Made by a program: the position numbers and the translations under genes
In this document: positions 37,827-46,897 of the stretch, piece by piece
Numbering within the stretch: the stretch's first letter is position 1
How the letters are laid out: each line of letters opens with the position of its first letter
NCBI GenBank assembly: GCA_036653535.1
Contig: JAVVTR010000002.1
Location: forward strand, 71,916 to 135,915
Direction: 5' to 3'
Length of the DNA: 64,000 nucleotides
Source: JAVVTR01 sp036653535
Lineage (GTDB): Bacteria; Bacteroidota; Bacteroidia; Bacteroidales; P3
The notes under the pieces: generated by a model
What the model saw: the letters and a program-made list of their open reading frames with translations, nothing else
What the model was told of the DNA's origin: nothing
Databases searched by the model: none

Positions 37827-38720
37827 TTACCAGCCTCTATTGGCAAATAAACTCTTTTCGTCTAATTGGCGTATATCAATACCGTGCATGGGCTCTCCCA
37901 AATCTTCGGAAAGAAGTGCTAAACGAGCAGGATCATTATAATGAGTGGTCGCTTCCACAATGGCTTTGGCTACTTTTTGAGGATTACTGGATTTGAAAAT
38001 ACCAGATCCAACAAAAACGGATTCGGCCCCAAGTTGACGCATTAATGCGGCATCGGCAGGGGTAGCAACACCACCAGCTGAAAAATTCGGAACCGGTAAT
38101 TTTCCTGTTTTAGCTATTTCGCAAACTAATTCATAAGGAGCTTGTAGATTCTTAGCTTCTGTCATTAATTCTTCATTACTTAATACGGTAAGGCGATGAA
38201 TACCGGTTAATAGGGCTCTCATGTGACGAACAGCTTCTACAATATTTCCTGTTCCGGCTTCTCCCTTAGTACGAATTAGAGCAGCACCTTCTCCTATACG
38301 GCGTAAGGCTTCTCCTAAATTGCGACAACCACAAACAAAAGGAATTTTAAAATCTTTTTTGTAAATGTGAAAATCTTCGTCTGCTGGAGTTAAAACTTCA
38401 CTCTCATCAATAAAATCAATACCTAAAGATTCTAAAATTTGAGCCTCTACAAAGTGGCCAATACGGCATTTTGCCATAACAGGAATGCTTACACAGGCTT
38501 TAATCTCCTTTATCATTTTAGGGTCACTCATGCGAGCAACACCCCCTTGAGCACGTATATCGGACGGAACCCGTTCCAAAGCCATAACAGCGATGGCACC
38601 AGCGTCTTCGGCAATTTTAGCCTGCTCAGCATTGGTTACATCCATGATTACGCCATTTTTAAGCATCTCGGCCAAGCCAAGTTTGATTTTCCAATCCTTT
38701 GATTTTGTTGAATCTTCCAT
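37827..38720 (-). CDS. pdxS: Pyridoxal 5'-phosphate synthase lyase subunit
   Basis: Makes PLP from ribose 5-phosphate, glyceraldehyde 3-phosphate and ammonia from PdxT; dodecameric cytosolic complex. 297 residues. MALERVPSDIRAQGGVARM, the MAKCRIGHFVEAQIL and IRTKGEAGTGNIVEAVRH segments and NFSAGGVATPADAALMRQL identify it clearly. First gene of a five-gene minus run with a -7 element at 38792-38799. The presence of pdxST suggests serC in this organism serves serine rather than DXP-dependent PLP synthesis. Confidence 0.98.
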   Translation of the reverse strand: MEDSTKSKDWKIKLGLAEMLKNGVIMDVTNAEQAKIAEDAGAIAVMALERVPSDIRAQGGVARMSDPKMIKEIKACVSIPVMAKCRIGHFVEAQILESLGIDFIDESEVLTPADEDFHIYKKDFKIPFVCGCRNLGEALRRIGEGAALIRTKGEAGTGNIVEAVRHMRALLTGIHRLTVLSNEELMTEAKNLQAPYELVCEIAKTGKLPVPNFSAGGVATPADAALMRQLGAESVFVGSGIFKSSNPQKVAKAIVEATTHYNDPARLALLSEDLGEPMHGIDIRQLDEKSLFANRGW

Positions 38721-38791
38721 TTTAAATGATATTATTATAATGATTTGTAATAAGTTGCGATAAATAAAGAAAGGGTTTCCTTAAAATCCTG

Positions 38792-38799
38792 CAAAGATA
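38792..38799 (-). promoter_or_regulatory. -7 promoter element for pdxS
   Basis: Minus strand TATCTTTG, 71 bp before the pdxS ATG. No -33 TTG at standard spacing. Confidence 0.5.
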
Positions 38800-38856
38800 C
38801 ATTAAAAAATTAATCTTTTTTATAAATATTGCTTTCCGAAAGTAAAAAAAAATGAC

Positions 38857-38864
38857 TATTTTTG
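38857..38864 (+). promoter_or_regulatory. -7 promoter element for the PUR protein gene
   Basis: TATTTTTG, 42 bp before the ATG at 38907. It makes the longer in-frame start at 38862 (a TTG) impossible. Confidence 0.55.
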
Positions 38865-38906
38865 CCTTTTAAATATAAAGCTAACCTTACAAAACATAAA
38901 TATAAA

Positions 38907-39278
38907 ATGGAAGACTTTGGACAAGGCAGGGATAAAGACAAAGATGAGGTATACACGAAAGCTGTAAAAGCAGGGAAGAGAACCTATTTTATGGATGTCA
39001 AGGAAATGAAATCGGGAGAGTTGTACCTGACCATAACGGAGAGTAAACGGCAATTTGACGAGAGTCAGTCTAAATTCGTTTTTGAAAAACATAAAATTTT
39101 TCTTTACAAAGAAGATTTTGAAAAGTTTGTGAAAGCTTTAACTCAGACTATAGGTTTCATAGAAACGGGAGAAATTCCAGAAGAGGATAAAATAGAGGTG
39201 AGTGTAAAAGAAACCACCTATCCTAAAGCGGTATCGGACGTAGATCTAGAATTTGATAATTTGGGATCAAATCATTAG
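38907..39278 (+). CDS. PUR family DNA/RNA-binding protein (DUF3276)
   Basis: 123 residues from ATG 38907. A single PUR-repeat-like domain: KAVKAGKRTYFMDVKEMKSG, LYLTITESKRQFDES and FLYKEDFEKFVKALTQTI, giving a beta-beta-beta-beta-alpha unit that dimerises in known PUR proteins and binds single-stranded nucleic acid. The acidic C-terminal tail is not conserved. It has its own promoter and terminator and stands alone before parA. Cellular role in Bacteroidota is not settled. Confidence 0.85.
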   Translation: MEDFGQGRDKDKDEVYTKAVKAGKRTYFMDVKEMKSGELYLTITESKRQFDESQSKFVFEKHKIFLYKEDFEKFVKALTQTIGFIETGEIPEEDKIEVSVKETTYPKAVSDVDLEFDNLGSNH

Positions 39279-39299
39279 TGTGGTGATACTCTGATTTTT

Positions 39300-39327
39300 A
39301 AAGCTGTTCATTTTGAACGGCTTTTTT
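39300..39327 (+). terminator. Terminator after the PUR protein gene
   Basis: 11-bp stem with one T.G pair (39300-39310 with 39314-39324), 3-nt loop, T run to 39327. It lies between the PUR gene and parA and partly within a spurious upstream extension of parA, supporting the ATG at 39370. Confidence 0.85.
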
Positions 39328-39369
39328 CGTTTTTTAATAGGTCAAAATAAGAGAAAGGAATTTAAAGGA

Positions 39370-40167
39370 ATGGGGAAAGTAATTTCGATTACCAATCAAA
39401 AAGGAGGAGTGGGGAAAACCACCACGGCCATTAATCTTAGCGCAGCTTTGGCTGCATTAGAAAAAAAAGTTTTGTTGATGGATGCGGATCCGCAAGCAAA
39501 TGCCACCTCTGGTAGTGGTTTTAATCCCGATCATATTTCTAATAATATTTATGAGTGTTTAATGGGAGACGTGGAGCCGGAACAAGTGATTATGAAAACA
39601 GCAACCAAACATTTAGATTTATTGCCCTCCCATATAGATTTAGTAGGTGCGGAATTGGAAATGATAGGTATGCCTCATAGAGAAAGTGTATTGCGTAATG
39701 TGATTGCCAGATTCAAAGATAATTATGATTTTATTATAGTAGATTGTTCCCCTTCTTTAGGCTTAGTAACCATGAATGTCTTGGCCGCCTCGGATTCGGT
39801 AATTATTCCGGTACAGTGTCAATATTATGCTTTGGAGGGACTGACAAAACTATTGAATACTATACGTATAGTACAAAGTAGGTTCAATCAAAATTTAGAA
39901 ATGGAAGGTATCCTTCTTACAATGTATGATTCGCGTACTCGCTTATCGAAACAGGTCGTTGAAGAAGTTCGTGAACATTTTCAGCAATTGGTTTTTAATA
40001 CTTTAATTCATAATAATACCAAACTAGCAGAAGCTCCCAGTTATGGAGAAACGATTTTAACCTACGATATTAATAGTGTAGGGTCTGTAAATTACTTAAA
40101 TTTAGCTAAGGAAATTTTGCAGAAAAATGATATGACCAAAATAAGAAATATAGATAAGCAAATATAA
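39370..40167 (+). CDS. parA: Chromosome partitioning ATPase ParA/Soj
   Basis: Deviant Walker ATPase that drives origin segregation with ParB and parS. 265 residues from ATG 39370 (MGKVISITNQKGGVGK); the in-frame TTG start at 39313 would fall in the preceding terminator. Deviant Walker A KGGVGKTTTAINLSAAL, MDADPQANAT, and FIIVDCSPSLGLVTMN are intact. Followed by parB after 17 bp. No parS palindrome was recognised by eye in the window. Confidence 0.96.
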   Translation: MGKVISITNQKGGVGKTTTAINLSAALAALEKKVLLMDADPQANATSGSGFNPDHISNNIYECLMGDVEPEQVIMKTATKHLDLLPSHIDLVGAELEMIGMPHRESVLRNVIARFKDNYDFIIVDCSPSLGLVTMNVLAASDSVIIPVQCQYYALEGLTKLLNTIRIVQSRFNQNLEMEGILLTMYDSRTRLSKQVVEEVREHFQQLVFNTLIHNNTKLAEAPSYGETILTYDINSVGSVNYLNLAKEILQKNDMTKIRNIDKQI

Positions 40168-40184
40168 TAATAGGAGAGATTGTA

Positions 40185-41111
40185 ATGACGGCGAAAAGAC
40201 AAGCTTTGGGAAGAGGATTAAATGCTTTAATGTCGGTTAGTATGGACGAAACGATATCCCAACAAATAGCATCTTCTAAGGGAGAGATAGCGGATGCGGA
40301 AGTAGGAGTTATTGGTGCTATTGCAGCCATACCTATGGATATGATAGAGGCAAATCCATATCAACCAAGAACACAGTTCGATCCAGAGGCATTATCCGAA
40401 TTAGCCAATTCTATCAAGACCAATGGTATTATTCAACCAATAACTGTACGTAAAATAGGGAAAAAATATCAATTGATTTCGGGAGAGCGTCGGTTACGAG
40501 CCTCTAAAATAGCAGGTCTTACCGAGATACCGGCTTATATTCGAATGGTTAATGAGAATGAAGCATTGGAGATGGCTTTGGTGGAAAATATTCAGAGAGA
40601 AAATTTAAATGCAATAGATATTGCTTTGTCGTATCAGGCTTTGATGGATACTTGTCAATATAACCAAGATAAATTGAGTGTACGGGTGGGGAAAGATAGA
40701 AGTACGGTAGCTAATTATTTGCGCCTTTTGAAACTTCCTGCAGAGGTGCAATTAGCCCTAAAAGATAACAAAATTACCATGGGACATGCGAGGGCTATCA
40801 TTGCTGTAGAAGAGGATGCCAAGCAAATAGAATATTTGCGAATGATTATGAATAAAGATCTTTCTGTGCGGGAAGTGGAGCAAATGGTAAGAAATTCGAA
40901 TTCTTTATCTAATAAAAGTAAGGCGGGACTCGTAAATTCCGAACAAAACAAAATACACTTGGAATGGTATAACAAGGCCAGTAAAGCTTTGTCTATGAAG
41001 TTAGATGCGCCTATAAGTTTTAAAATGGGCAAAACCGGAAAAGGAAATTTGCTCATTGGCTTTTCTTCAGAAAAAGATTTGGAAAAAATTTTGCATCTAT
41101 TGAATGAATAA
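40185..41111 (+). CDS. parB: Chromosome partitioning protein ParB
   Basis: CTPase and parS-binding clamp that loads onto the origin region. 308 residues. N-terminal KRQALGRGLNALM (ParA-stimulating), box with IEANPYQPRTQFDPEAL, CTP-binding ISGERRLRASKIAGL, NIQRENLNAID, and a helix-turn-helix with SVRVGKDRSTVANYLRLL. The C-terminal dimerisation region is short but present. Its start is preceded by AGGAGAG at 40173-40179, one of few Shine-Dalgarno-like sites here. Confidence 0.96.
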   Translation: MTAKRQALGRGLNALMSVSMDETISQQIASSKGEIADAEVGVIGAIAAIPMDMIEANPYQPRTQFDPEALSELANSIKTNGIIQPITVRKIGKKYQLISGERRLRASKIAGLTEIPAYIRMVNENEALEMALVENIQRENLNAIDIALSYQALMDTCQYNQDKLSVRVGKDRSTVANYLRLLKLPAEVQLALKDNKITMGHARAIIAVEEDAKQIEYLRMIMNKDLSVREVEQMVRNSNSLSNKSKAGLVNSEQNKIHLEWYNKASKALSMKLDAPISFKMGKTGKGNLLIGFSSEKDLEKILHLLNE

Positions 41112-41119
41112 AATTTCGA

Positions 41120-41863
41120 ATGAATAATTTTCGATTGCTCTCCTTGTGTATAGGTTGCATGTTATTATCGGTCGTGGTTCATGGCCAAGAATATTTTGCT
41201 TTTGCTGTTCCCTCTTTGTCTGAAATGCAAACTTCGTCTTTGGTTTTGGGCAGGGATAGTCCTACGCCAATTTCCGATAGATTTACTTCTACATCGGATA
41301 GAAAAAAGGATACGGTCATAGATTTTTCGGGCAGTAAAATAAAGTTAACTTTTGCGCAAAGAAATTCAGGAGCTTTTAAACGAAGGCGTAAGGGGGGGAT
41401 GCGCTCTGCCGGTACTGCCGCTCTTTGTTCGGGTTTAGTACCTGGTTTGGGGCAGGTTTATAATGGCCAATGGTATAAAGCCCCTGTAATTTATGCAGGA
41501 GCAGCGGTTTTATGGTATTTTATAGATTTGAATTTAGGGGAACGCAAAACGTATGATAAAGAAATTCGTGCGAGAAATGATTCTAATGTGGCTAATTTGA
41601 ATTTAAGTTTAGCTAAATATACAACTACAGAAATATTAGATCTTAGAAATTATTATGAGCATAATTTTGAATTGGCAGTTATTATAGCGGGGGTTGTATA
41701 TCTTTTAAATATTGTGGATGCGGTAGTTTATGCACATTTATCTAATTTTAATGTTAGTCCAAATTTAAGTTTAAAAATAGAGCCTTATGCACAAACTAAT
41801 TTTTATGTTAAGCAAGCAATGCCGTTAGATGTAGGGCTTAAGTTGTGTTTTACTTTTAAATAA
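41120..41863 (+). CDS. DUF5683 domain protein
   Basis: 247 residues. A signal peptide or anchor at about 5-22 (LLSLCIGCMLLSVVVHG), a variable linker, then the DUF5683 core with SGLVPGLGQVYNGQWYKAP followed by hydrophobic helices at about 125-145 and 185-205. This gene commonly follows parB in Bacteroidota. Function is unknown; it is probably an inner-membrane protein with a periplasmic part. It is 8 bp after parB and 8 bp before dapB. Confidence 0.85.
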   Translation: MNNFRLLSLCIGCMLLSVVVHGQEYFAFAVPSLSEMQTSSLVLGRDSPTPISDRFTSTSDRKKDTVIDFSGSKIKLTFAQRNSGAFKRRRKGGMRSAGTAALCSGLVPGLGQVYNGQWYKAPVIYAGAAVLWYFIDLNLGERKTYDKEIRARNDSNVANLNLSLAKYTTTEILDLRNYYEHNFELAVIIAGVVYLLNIVDAVVYAHLSNFNVSPNLSLKIEPYAQTNFYVKQAMPLDVGLKLCFTFK

Positions 41864-41871
41864 AAAGGGAT

Positions 41872-42618
41872 ATGCGAAGTTTGAAAATTGCTTTGATAGG
41901 TTACGGTAAAATGGGAAAAGAAGTGGAAAAAATGGCTATTTCTGCCGGAAATGAGATAGTTTGTAAGATAGATAGTCCAAAGGATTGGTTGGAGCAAGCC
42001 GATAATTTTCAAAAAGCGGATGTTGCGATTGATTTTTCTACCCCCTTGGTAGTAGTTGACAATATAGAACATTGCTTTTCTGCACACAAACCTATAGTAG
42101 TTGGTACTACTGGTTGGCAGGATCGTTTGACCTATTTTAAAAATAAGGCCGAAACAGAAAAACAAAGTTTTTTTTATGCTTCTAATTTCAGTATTGGTGT
42201 TTCTGTTTTTGGAAGTCTTGTTCGCTTTTTGTCTCATGCGATGGATACCCAAGAACAATATACTTGCCAAATAGAAGAGACCCATCATATTCACAAATTA
42301 GACAAACCCAGTGGTACTGCCGTTACCATAGCTCAATTGGTCTTAGAGGAAATGAAGAGATATGCTGACTGGAAATTGGATCCGAGCACTACCGAACTTT
42401 CTATTGCAGCAAACATGCAGACTATACCTATACATAGCAAAAGAGAAGGTGCAGTGGTAGGCACCCATATGGTGAGTTTTGATTCTAAGGAAGATAATAT
42501 ACAAATTATACATACAGCAAAATCGAGAGAGGGTTTTGCTTTGGGTGCAGTGCGTGCCGCCGAGTGGTTGATGGGTAAAGCAGGTTGCTTTACAATGAAA
42601 GATATGTTGGGCTTTTAA
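41872..42618 (+). CDS. dapB: 4-hydroxy-tetrahydrodipicolinate reductase
   Basis: NAD(P)H-dependent step to tetrahydrodipicolinate in the diaminopimelate/lysine pathway, feeding peptidoglycan. 248 residues, typical of Bacteroidota DapB. N-terminal ALIGYGKMGKEVEKMA nucleotide-binding turn, VVGTTGWQD, SNFSIGVSVF, and the substrate-binding EETHHIHKLDKPSGTAVTIA are present. Last gene of the parA-parB-DUF5683-dapB group, 37 bp before the NagZ-like fusion. Confidence 0.96.
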   Translation: MRSLKIALIGYGKMGKEVEKMAISAGNEIVCKIDSPKDWLEQADNFQKADVAIDFSTPLVVVDNIEHCFSAHKPIVVGTTGWQDRLTYFKNKAETEKQSFFYASNFSIGVSVFGSLVRFLSHAMDTQEQYTCQIEETHHIHKLDKPSGTAVTIAQLVLEEMKRYADWKLDPSTTELSIAANMQTIPIHSKREGAVVGTHMVSFDSKEDNIQIIHTAKSREGFALGAVRAAEWLMGKAGCFTMKDMLGF

Positions 42619-42655
42619 GGAATGAAAAGTTTTATCTAAAGAAGGGAAGTTTGCT

Positions 42656-45600
42656 ATGAAAAGTCAAATAAATTATGAGCTAAAAGAAAACTATAAATGG
42701 ATAAAACTCGTATTATGGGGCTTCCTTTTTTGTATTGTTTTTTCGAATGAAGTTGCAGATGCAGCAACCTATAGACGTACACACAAGCATACACGAACTC
42801 TATCTGTTAAACGTGTAAGTGTCGATACTACATTGTGTTCTACTCCGGATTCCGTTTGGTATGTTATTGTAGATTCTCTCTATTGGCAATCCGACTCTTC
42901 TTTATTTACTCCTGCTATTAATCGTATTATGGAACAAATGAGTTTGGAAGAAAAGATAGCCCAAACGATGATTGTTCGCTCAGAAAATAATTTTTCCGAC
43001 GAGAAGTATGTACAAAAAATGACCACTAATTTTCAGAAATATGGGTTTGGTGGGGTTTGCTTTTTTAAAGGACAAGCTATAGATATGATTAAATTAGCTT
43101 CTATTTATAAGGCAACGTCTAAAATTCCGCTATTCGTAACTATAGATGGAGAATGGGGGCCAGGGATGAGACTAACCGATGTGTGCAACTTCCCGAGACA
43201 GCAAGTATTAGGTGCATTACAAAATGATAGTTTAATTTACCGGATGGGGTCTTTGGTTGGAGAACAATGCAGACGATTAGGAATACATTGGAATTTTATA
43301 CCAGTAGTGGATATAAATAATAATCCACTTAATCCCGTTATTAATACACGTTCCTTTGGTCAAGATAGAGAGGAGGTGGCTAACAAAGGAATTGCTTATT
43401 ACTTAGGCATGAAAAGTCAGGGGATTTTAGGCTCTGCCAAGCATTTTCCAGGGCATGGAGATACGAAAACCGATTCGCATTTTGCTTTGCCCGTAATTAA
43501 TCATGATCGTGAAACTATAGACAGTTTGGATTTATACCCTTTTAAGAAAATGATATCCTCTGGAGTGGAAAGCGTTATGGTTGGGCATTTATATATATCT
43601 TCTATAGATACTACCGGCTTGCCGGCTTCTCTTTCTCCTATCATCGTAGATTCTTTATTGAGAAAAGCTCTAAATTATAGAGGGTTAATTGTTACAGACG
43701 GATTGGAGATGAAAGCTGCAAGGGTAAAAGAGCCCTCAGATGGTCAAGGAGAAACGGAAATACGGGCTTTGCTTGCTGGGGTGGATATGTTGCTTTTACC
43801 TTTAAATCCACTCTCTTCTATAGAGGCCATTGTTTCTGCGATTAAGACCAAACGATTACCCTATATGCGTTTGGATTTGGCCTGTCGGAGAATATTGAAA
43901 TACAAAACAGATTCTTCTTTTTTACAGTTTTATCGCGAAAGTATTTCGAATTCTCTTTTAGAAAACTTATACTCCAAAGTGAATTTGAAAGAAATAGAAG
44001 TTTTAAATAGGGAAATTTTCGAACAAGGAGTTACTTTAGTAGAAAATCATAAAAACATATTACCCTTAAAAGTTTCGTCTTATCCTCGTACGGCATGTTT
44101 GCATATAGGAGATAGTATTAGAGGAGCCTTTGAAAGTTTTTTAGATAAATATGCTTATGTGAAGCATTTTTATTTGCATCGTAATTTCGATTCCATAGTA
44201 TCCCAAAAAATATTAGATAGTTTATCGGAATATAACCTATGTATAGTAAGCGTAACTAATACTAATTATACTCCATTAAAAGATTATGGAATTACTCCGG
44301 AAACTATTGCTTTGATTAGTCGGTTGCAAACTTTAGCTTCTCCATTAATATTATCGGTTTTTGCTCCACCTTATTCCCTATCATTATTAGATACTTTACG
44401 TGAAATAGATGCTATTTTAGTTGGTTATCAAGAGTTGGTTCCCGCACAAGAGGTTGTTGCACAAATTATATATGGAGGTCTTCCTGCTTGTGGAAAATTA
44501 CCGGTAAGTGTTGGAGCACGTTGGCCTGTGCATACGGGTATTTCCACTAATTCTTGTTCCTTAGCTTATAAATATCCAGAAGAAGTGGGGTGGCATTCTT
44601 CCGATTTATTACAAATAGACTCTTTAGCTCGTCAAGGAATAGACTCTGCTGCTTACCCTGGTTGTCAAATTTTGGTGGCTAAAAATGGAGCGGTGGTATA
44701 TAATAAGGTTTTTGGGCGGGAGACCTACGATACACTGTCTAATTTGGTTCAAGTTAATAGTGTATATGATTTAGCTTCCCTAACAAAAATTATGGCTACT
44801 ACCTTAGTTTATATGAAAATGTATGAAGAAGGTTTGTATGATTTGGACGACGCTGTTTCTCTTGTTTTACATCATTTACGTAAAGGAAATAAAAAGAAAA
44901 TAAGTTTTAGACAATTGCTTTCTCATCAATCGGGTTTAAGATCAGGATGGAATTATGTGGATGACTCTGTTTTTAACGGGTACCCTCTATTTTCTATTAA
45001 TAAATCATCAAAATATTCGATTAAAATTGCAGACAGTCTTTATTTGCAAAAAGATTATATAAAAAAAATTAAAAAAGATATAGATGTTAGTGAGGTGAAC
45101 CCACACCCATCCTATTTGTATAGTGACTTAGGTTTCTTTTATTTGAACGAAGCGGTGAAACACCTAAGTGGAATGGAAATAGATAGGTATTTAAAAAAGC
45201 ACTTTTACGATTCTTTAGGCTTGAAATTAATAGGATTTCACCCTTTAGAAAGAATTCCACAAGAGCAAATCATGCCTACCGAAAAAGAGGAAACTTTTCG
45301 ACATCGTTTATTGAGAGGCTATGTTCATGATCCTTTGGTTGCTCTTATGGGTGGAGTAGGTGGATCCGCCGGGCTTTTTTCCAATGTAGAAGACTTAGCG
45401 GTTTTATGCCAAATGCTTTTACAAAATGGATCTTATGGTGGAGTTCGTTATTTAGATAGTTCTACCATTGCTTTATTTACGAATGCAACGTTTTCGGCTA
45501 AAGAGAATAGAAGAGGTGGTGGTTTTGATAAGCCTCCATTAGAAAACGGACAAGCTTCTCCTTGTTGTGCCTCCGCTTCAAAGAATAGTTATGGACATAG

Positions 45601-45751
45601 TGGTTTTACAGGAACTTATTTTTGGATAGATCCCGACCAAAAATTGGTATATATATTTTTATCCAATAGGGTGTATCCTGTTTCTTTTCCTAATAAATTA
45701 AGTAATATGAATATTCGAACCAATATTCAAGAATGCTTGTATAAATTTTGA
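42656..45751 (+). CDS. NagZ-like GH3 beta-N-acetylhexosaminidase fused to a serine beta-lactamase-fold domain
   Basis: 1031 residues, exported (hydrophobic segment at about 20-38). Residues about 80-430 are GH3: ITVDGEWGPGMRLT, AKHFPGHGDTKTDSHFALP (the His/Asp loop typical of NagZ) and the nucleophile Asp in IVTDGLEMKAARV. A GH3 C-terminal domain follows (about 450-640). Residues about 665-1025 are a class C beta-lactamase/esterase fold with Ser708-x-x-Lys711 (ASLTKIMAT), YSDLGFFYLNEAV as the tyrosine motif and GHSGFTGTYFWID replacing the KTG box. The two-enzyme chain probably trims murein fragments in the periplasm. This fusion recurs in Bacteroidota. It converges on anmK, which acts on a product of murein recycling. 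Confidence 0.92.
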   Translation: MKSQINYELKENYKWIKLVLWGFLFCIVFSNEVADAATYRRTHKHTRTLSVKRVSVDTTLCSTPDSVWYVIVDSLYWQSDSSLFTPAINRIMEQMSLEEKIAQTMIVRSENNFSDEKYVQKMTTNFQKYGFGGVCFFKGQAIDMIKLASIYKATSKIPLFVTIDGEWGPGMRLTDVCNFPRQQVLGALQNDSLIYRMGSLVGEQCRRLGIHWNFIPVVDINNNPLNPVINTRSFGQDREEVANKGIAYYLGMKSQGILGSAKHFPGHGDTKTDSHFALPVINHDRETIDSLDLYPFKKMISSGVESVMVGHLYISSIDTTGLPASLSPIIVDSLLRKALNYRGLIVTDGLEMKAARVKEPSDGQGETEIRALLAGVDMLLLPLNPLSSIEAIVSAIKTKRLPYMRLDLACRRILKYKTDSSFLQFYRESISNSLLENLYSKVNLKEIEVLNREIFEQGVTLVENHKNILPLKVSSYPRTACLHIGDSIRGAFESFLDKYAYVKHFYLHRNFDSIVSQKILDSLSEYNLCIVSVTNTNYTPLKDYGITPETIALISRLQTLASPLILSVFAPPYSLSLLDTLREIDAILVGYQELVPAQEVVAQIIYGGLPACGKLPVSVGARWPVHTGISTNSCSLAYKYPEEVGWHSSDLLQIDSLARQGIDSAAYPGCQILVAKNGAVVYNKVFGRETYDTLSNLVQVNSVYDLASLTKIMATTLVYMKMYEEGLYDLDDAVSLVLHHLRKGNKKKISFRQLLSHQSGLRSGWNYVDDSVFNGYPLFSINKSSKYSIKIADSLYLQKDYIKKIKKDIDVSEVNPHPSYLYSDLGFFYLNEAVKHLSGMEIDRYLKKHFYDSLGLKLIGFHPLERIPQEQIMPTEKEETFRHRLLRGYVHDPLVALMGGVGGSAGLFSNVEDLAVLCQMLLQNGSYGGVRYLDSSTIALFTNATFSAKENRRGGGFDKPPLENGQASPCCASASKNSYGHSGFTGTYFWIDPDQKLVYIFLSNRVYPVSFPNKLSNMNIRTNIQECLYKF

Positions 45752-45771
45752 AAAACAATTTATAGGATTCT

Positions 45772-46896
45772 TTATAGGTAGACGGCTCCCCCTATATTAT
45801 CTATAGTAGCACCGGTAACACTACGAAGGCAATTCTCTTGTCCTGTATAACGGAGTATGCCTAAAAAAGAAAAAATAAGAGCTTCTTTGTAGTTAATAAT
45901 TAGAGGGTCTATATGTTCTGCAATATGGATGGAACTCAGAGTGCGAATACGATCCATTAAAAAAGTATTAAAAGCCCCTCCTCCTGTTACGAGCATTTGT
46001 TTTTCTGTAGATTCAAATTCTTTAGAAGGACTAAGGTCGGACTTAGAGGGATGGCAAATTGCAGCTATTTGCATAGCAATATGTTCACTAACAGTTCTAA
46101 GAAGATTATAAAAAATTTCCGGACTTTGGTGTTTTTGTTCAGAGAGGTAAGTGTTTATAATGGGAAAAAAAGAAGACTCATACCATTCCGCTCCTAAGGA
46201 TTTAGGGGCCGTTTTTTTATAGAAGGATAGATGGTTTAAATCTTGCAAGACAGAGTCTATAATAATACCTTTACGTGCAAAATTTCCCTCGGCATCGTAA
46301 GAATATCCCAATTTTCGAGATAGAAAATTCAAGGCCATATTACAAGGAGATATATCAAAAGCAATACGTTCTTGTTTCTCATTTTTATAAGAAATATTAG
46401 CAATTCCTCCTAAATTAAGACAATAATCATAGTTTGGGAAAAGAAAGTGATCCCCTATTGGCACTAAAGGGGCCCCTTGTCCACCCAAAGCAACATCTTT
46501 ATTTCGAAATTCATGGATAATGGGAATGCCGCATTCTGCAGCTATGGCGGATCCTTCACCAATTTGCAGGGTCAGTCTTTTTTCTGGTTGATGAAAGATA
46601 GTGTGTCCATGTACTGCTGCAAAATCGGGTTTTGGATTGTATCCACGAATAAAATCTCGAATGTGTATCCCCAAAAGATGTCCGTAATCTACATTAAGAA
46701 GGCTCAACTCTAAACCACTAAGATGTGGCGCTTGTTTTAGACGGTTTTGCCATTGGGTAGAATAGGGAATGGTAATGGATTCTTTCATGCTAAAAGACCA
46801 GTTCATGGAGGAGTCTTGAACAAAGAGGGTGTGTAACAAATCTACCCCGTCTAAAGAGGTGCCAGACATAAGACCGATAACATTAAATGAAGCCAT
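45772..46896 (-). CDS. anmK: Anhydro-N-acetylmuramic acid kinase
   Basis: Hydrolyses and phosphorylates 1,6-anhydro-MurNAc to MurNAc 6-phosphate in cell wall recycling. 374 residues, normal. GLMSGTSLDGVDL at the N-terminus, HGHTIFHQPEKRLTLQIG, FRNKDVALGGQGAPLVPIGD (catalytic Asp region), LNLGGIANISY, and LVTGGGAFNTFLMDRI. It starts 1 bp after the tsaB stop and so is probably co-transcribed with it. It is opposed to the NagZ-like gene. Confidence 0.96.
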   Translation of the reverse strand: MASFNVIGLMSGTSLDGVDLLHTLFVQDSSMNWSFSMKESITIPYSTQWQNRLKQAPHLSGLELSLLNVDYGHLLGIHIRDFIRGYNPKPDFAAVHGHTIFHQPEKRLTLQIGEGSAIAAECGIPIIHEFRNKDVALGGQGAPLVPIGDHFLFPNYDYCLNLGGIANISYKNEKQERIAFDISPCNMALNFLSRKLGYSYDAEGNFARKGIIIDSVLQDLNHLSFYKKTAPKSLGAEWYESSFFPIINTYLSEQKHQSPEIFYNLLRTVSEHIAMQIAAICHPSKSDLSPSKEFESTEKQMLVTGGGAFNTFLMDRIRTLSSIHIAEHIDPLIINYKEALIFSFLGILRYTGQENCLRSVTGATIDNIGGAVYL

Positions 46897-46897
46897 A

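Noticed and set aside
39370..41111. A parS site next to parAB
   Set aside because: I could not see a convincing GTTCCACGTGGAAC-like palindrome near these genes; a pattern search of the whole genome would decide.
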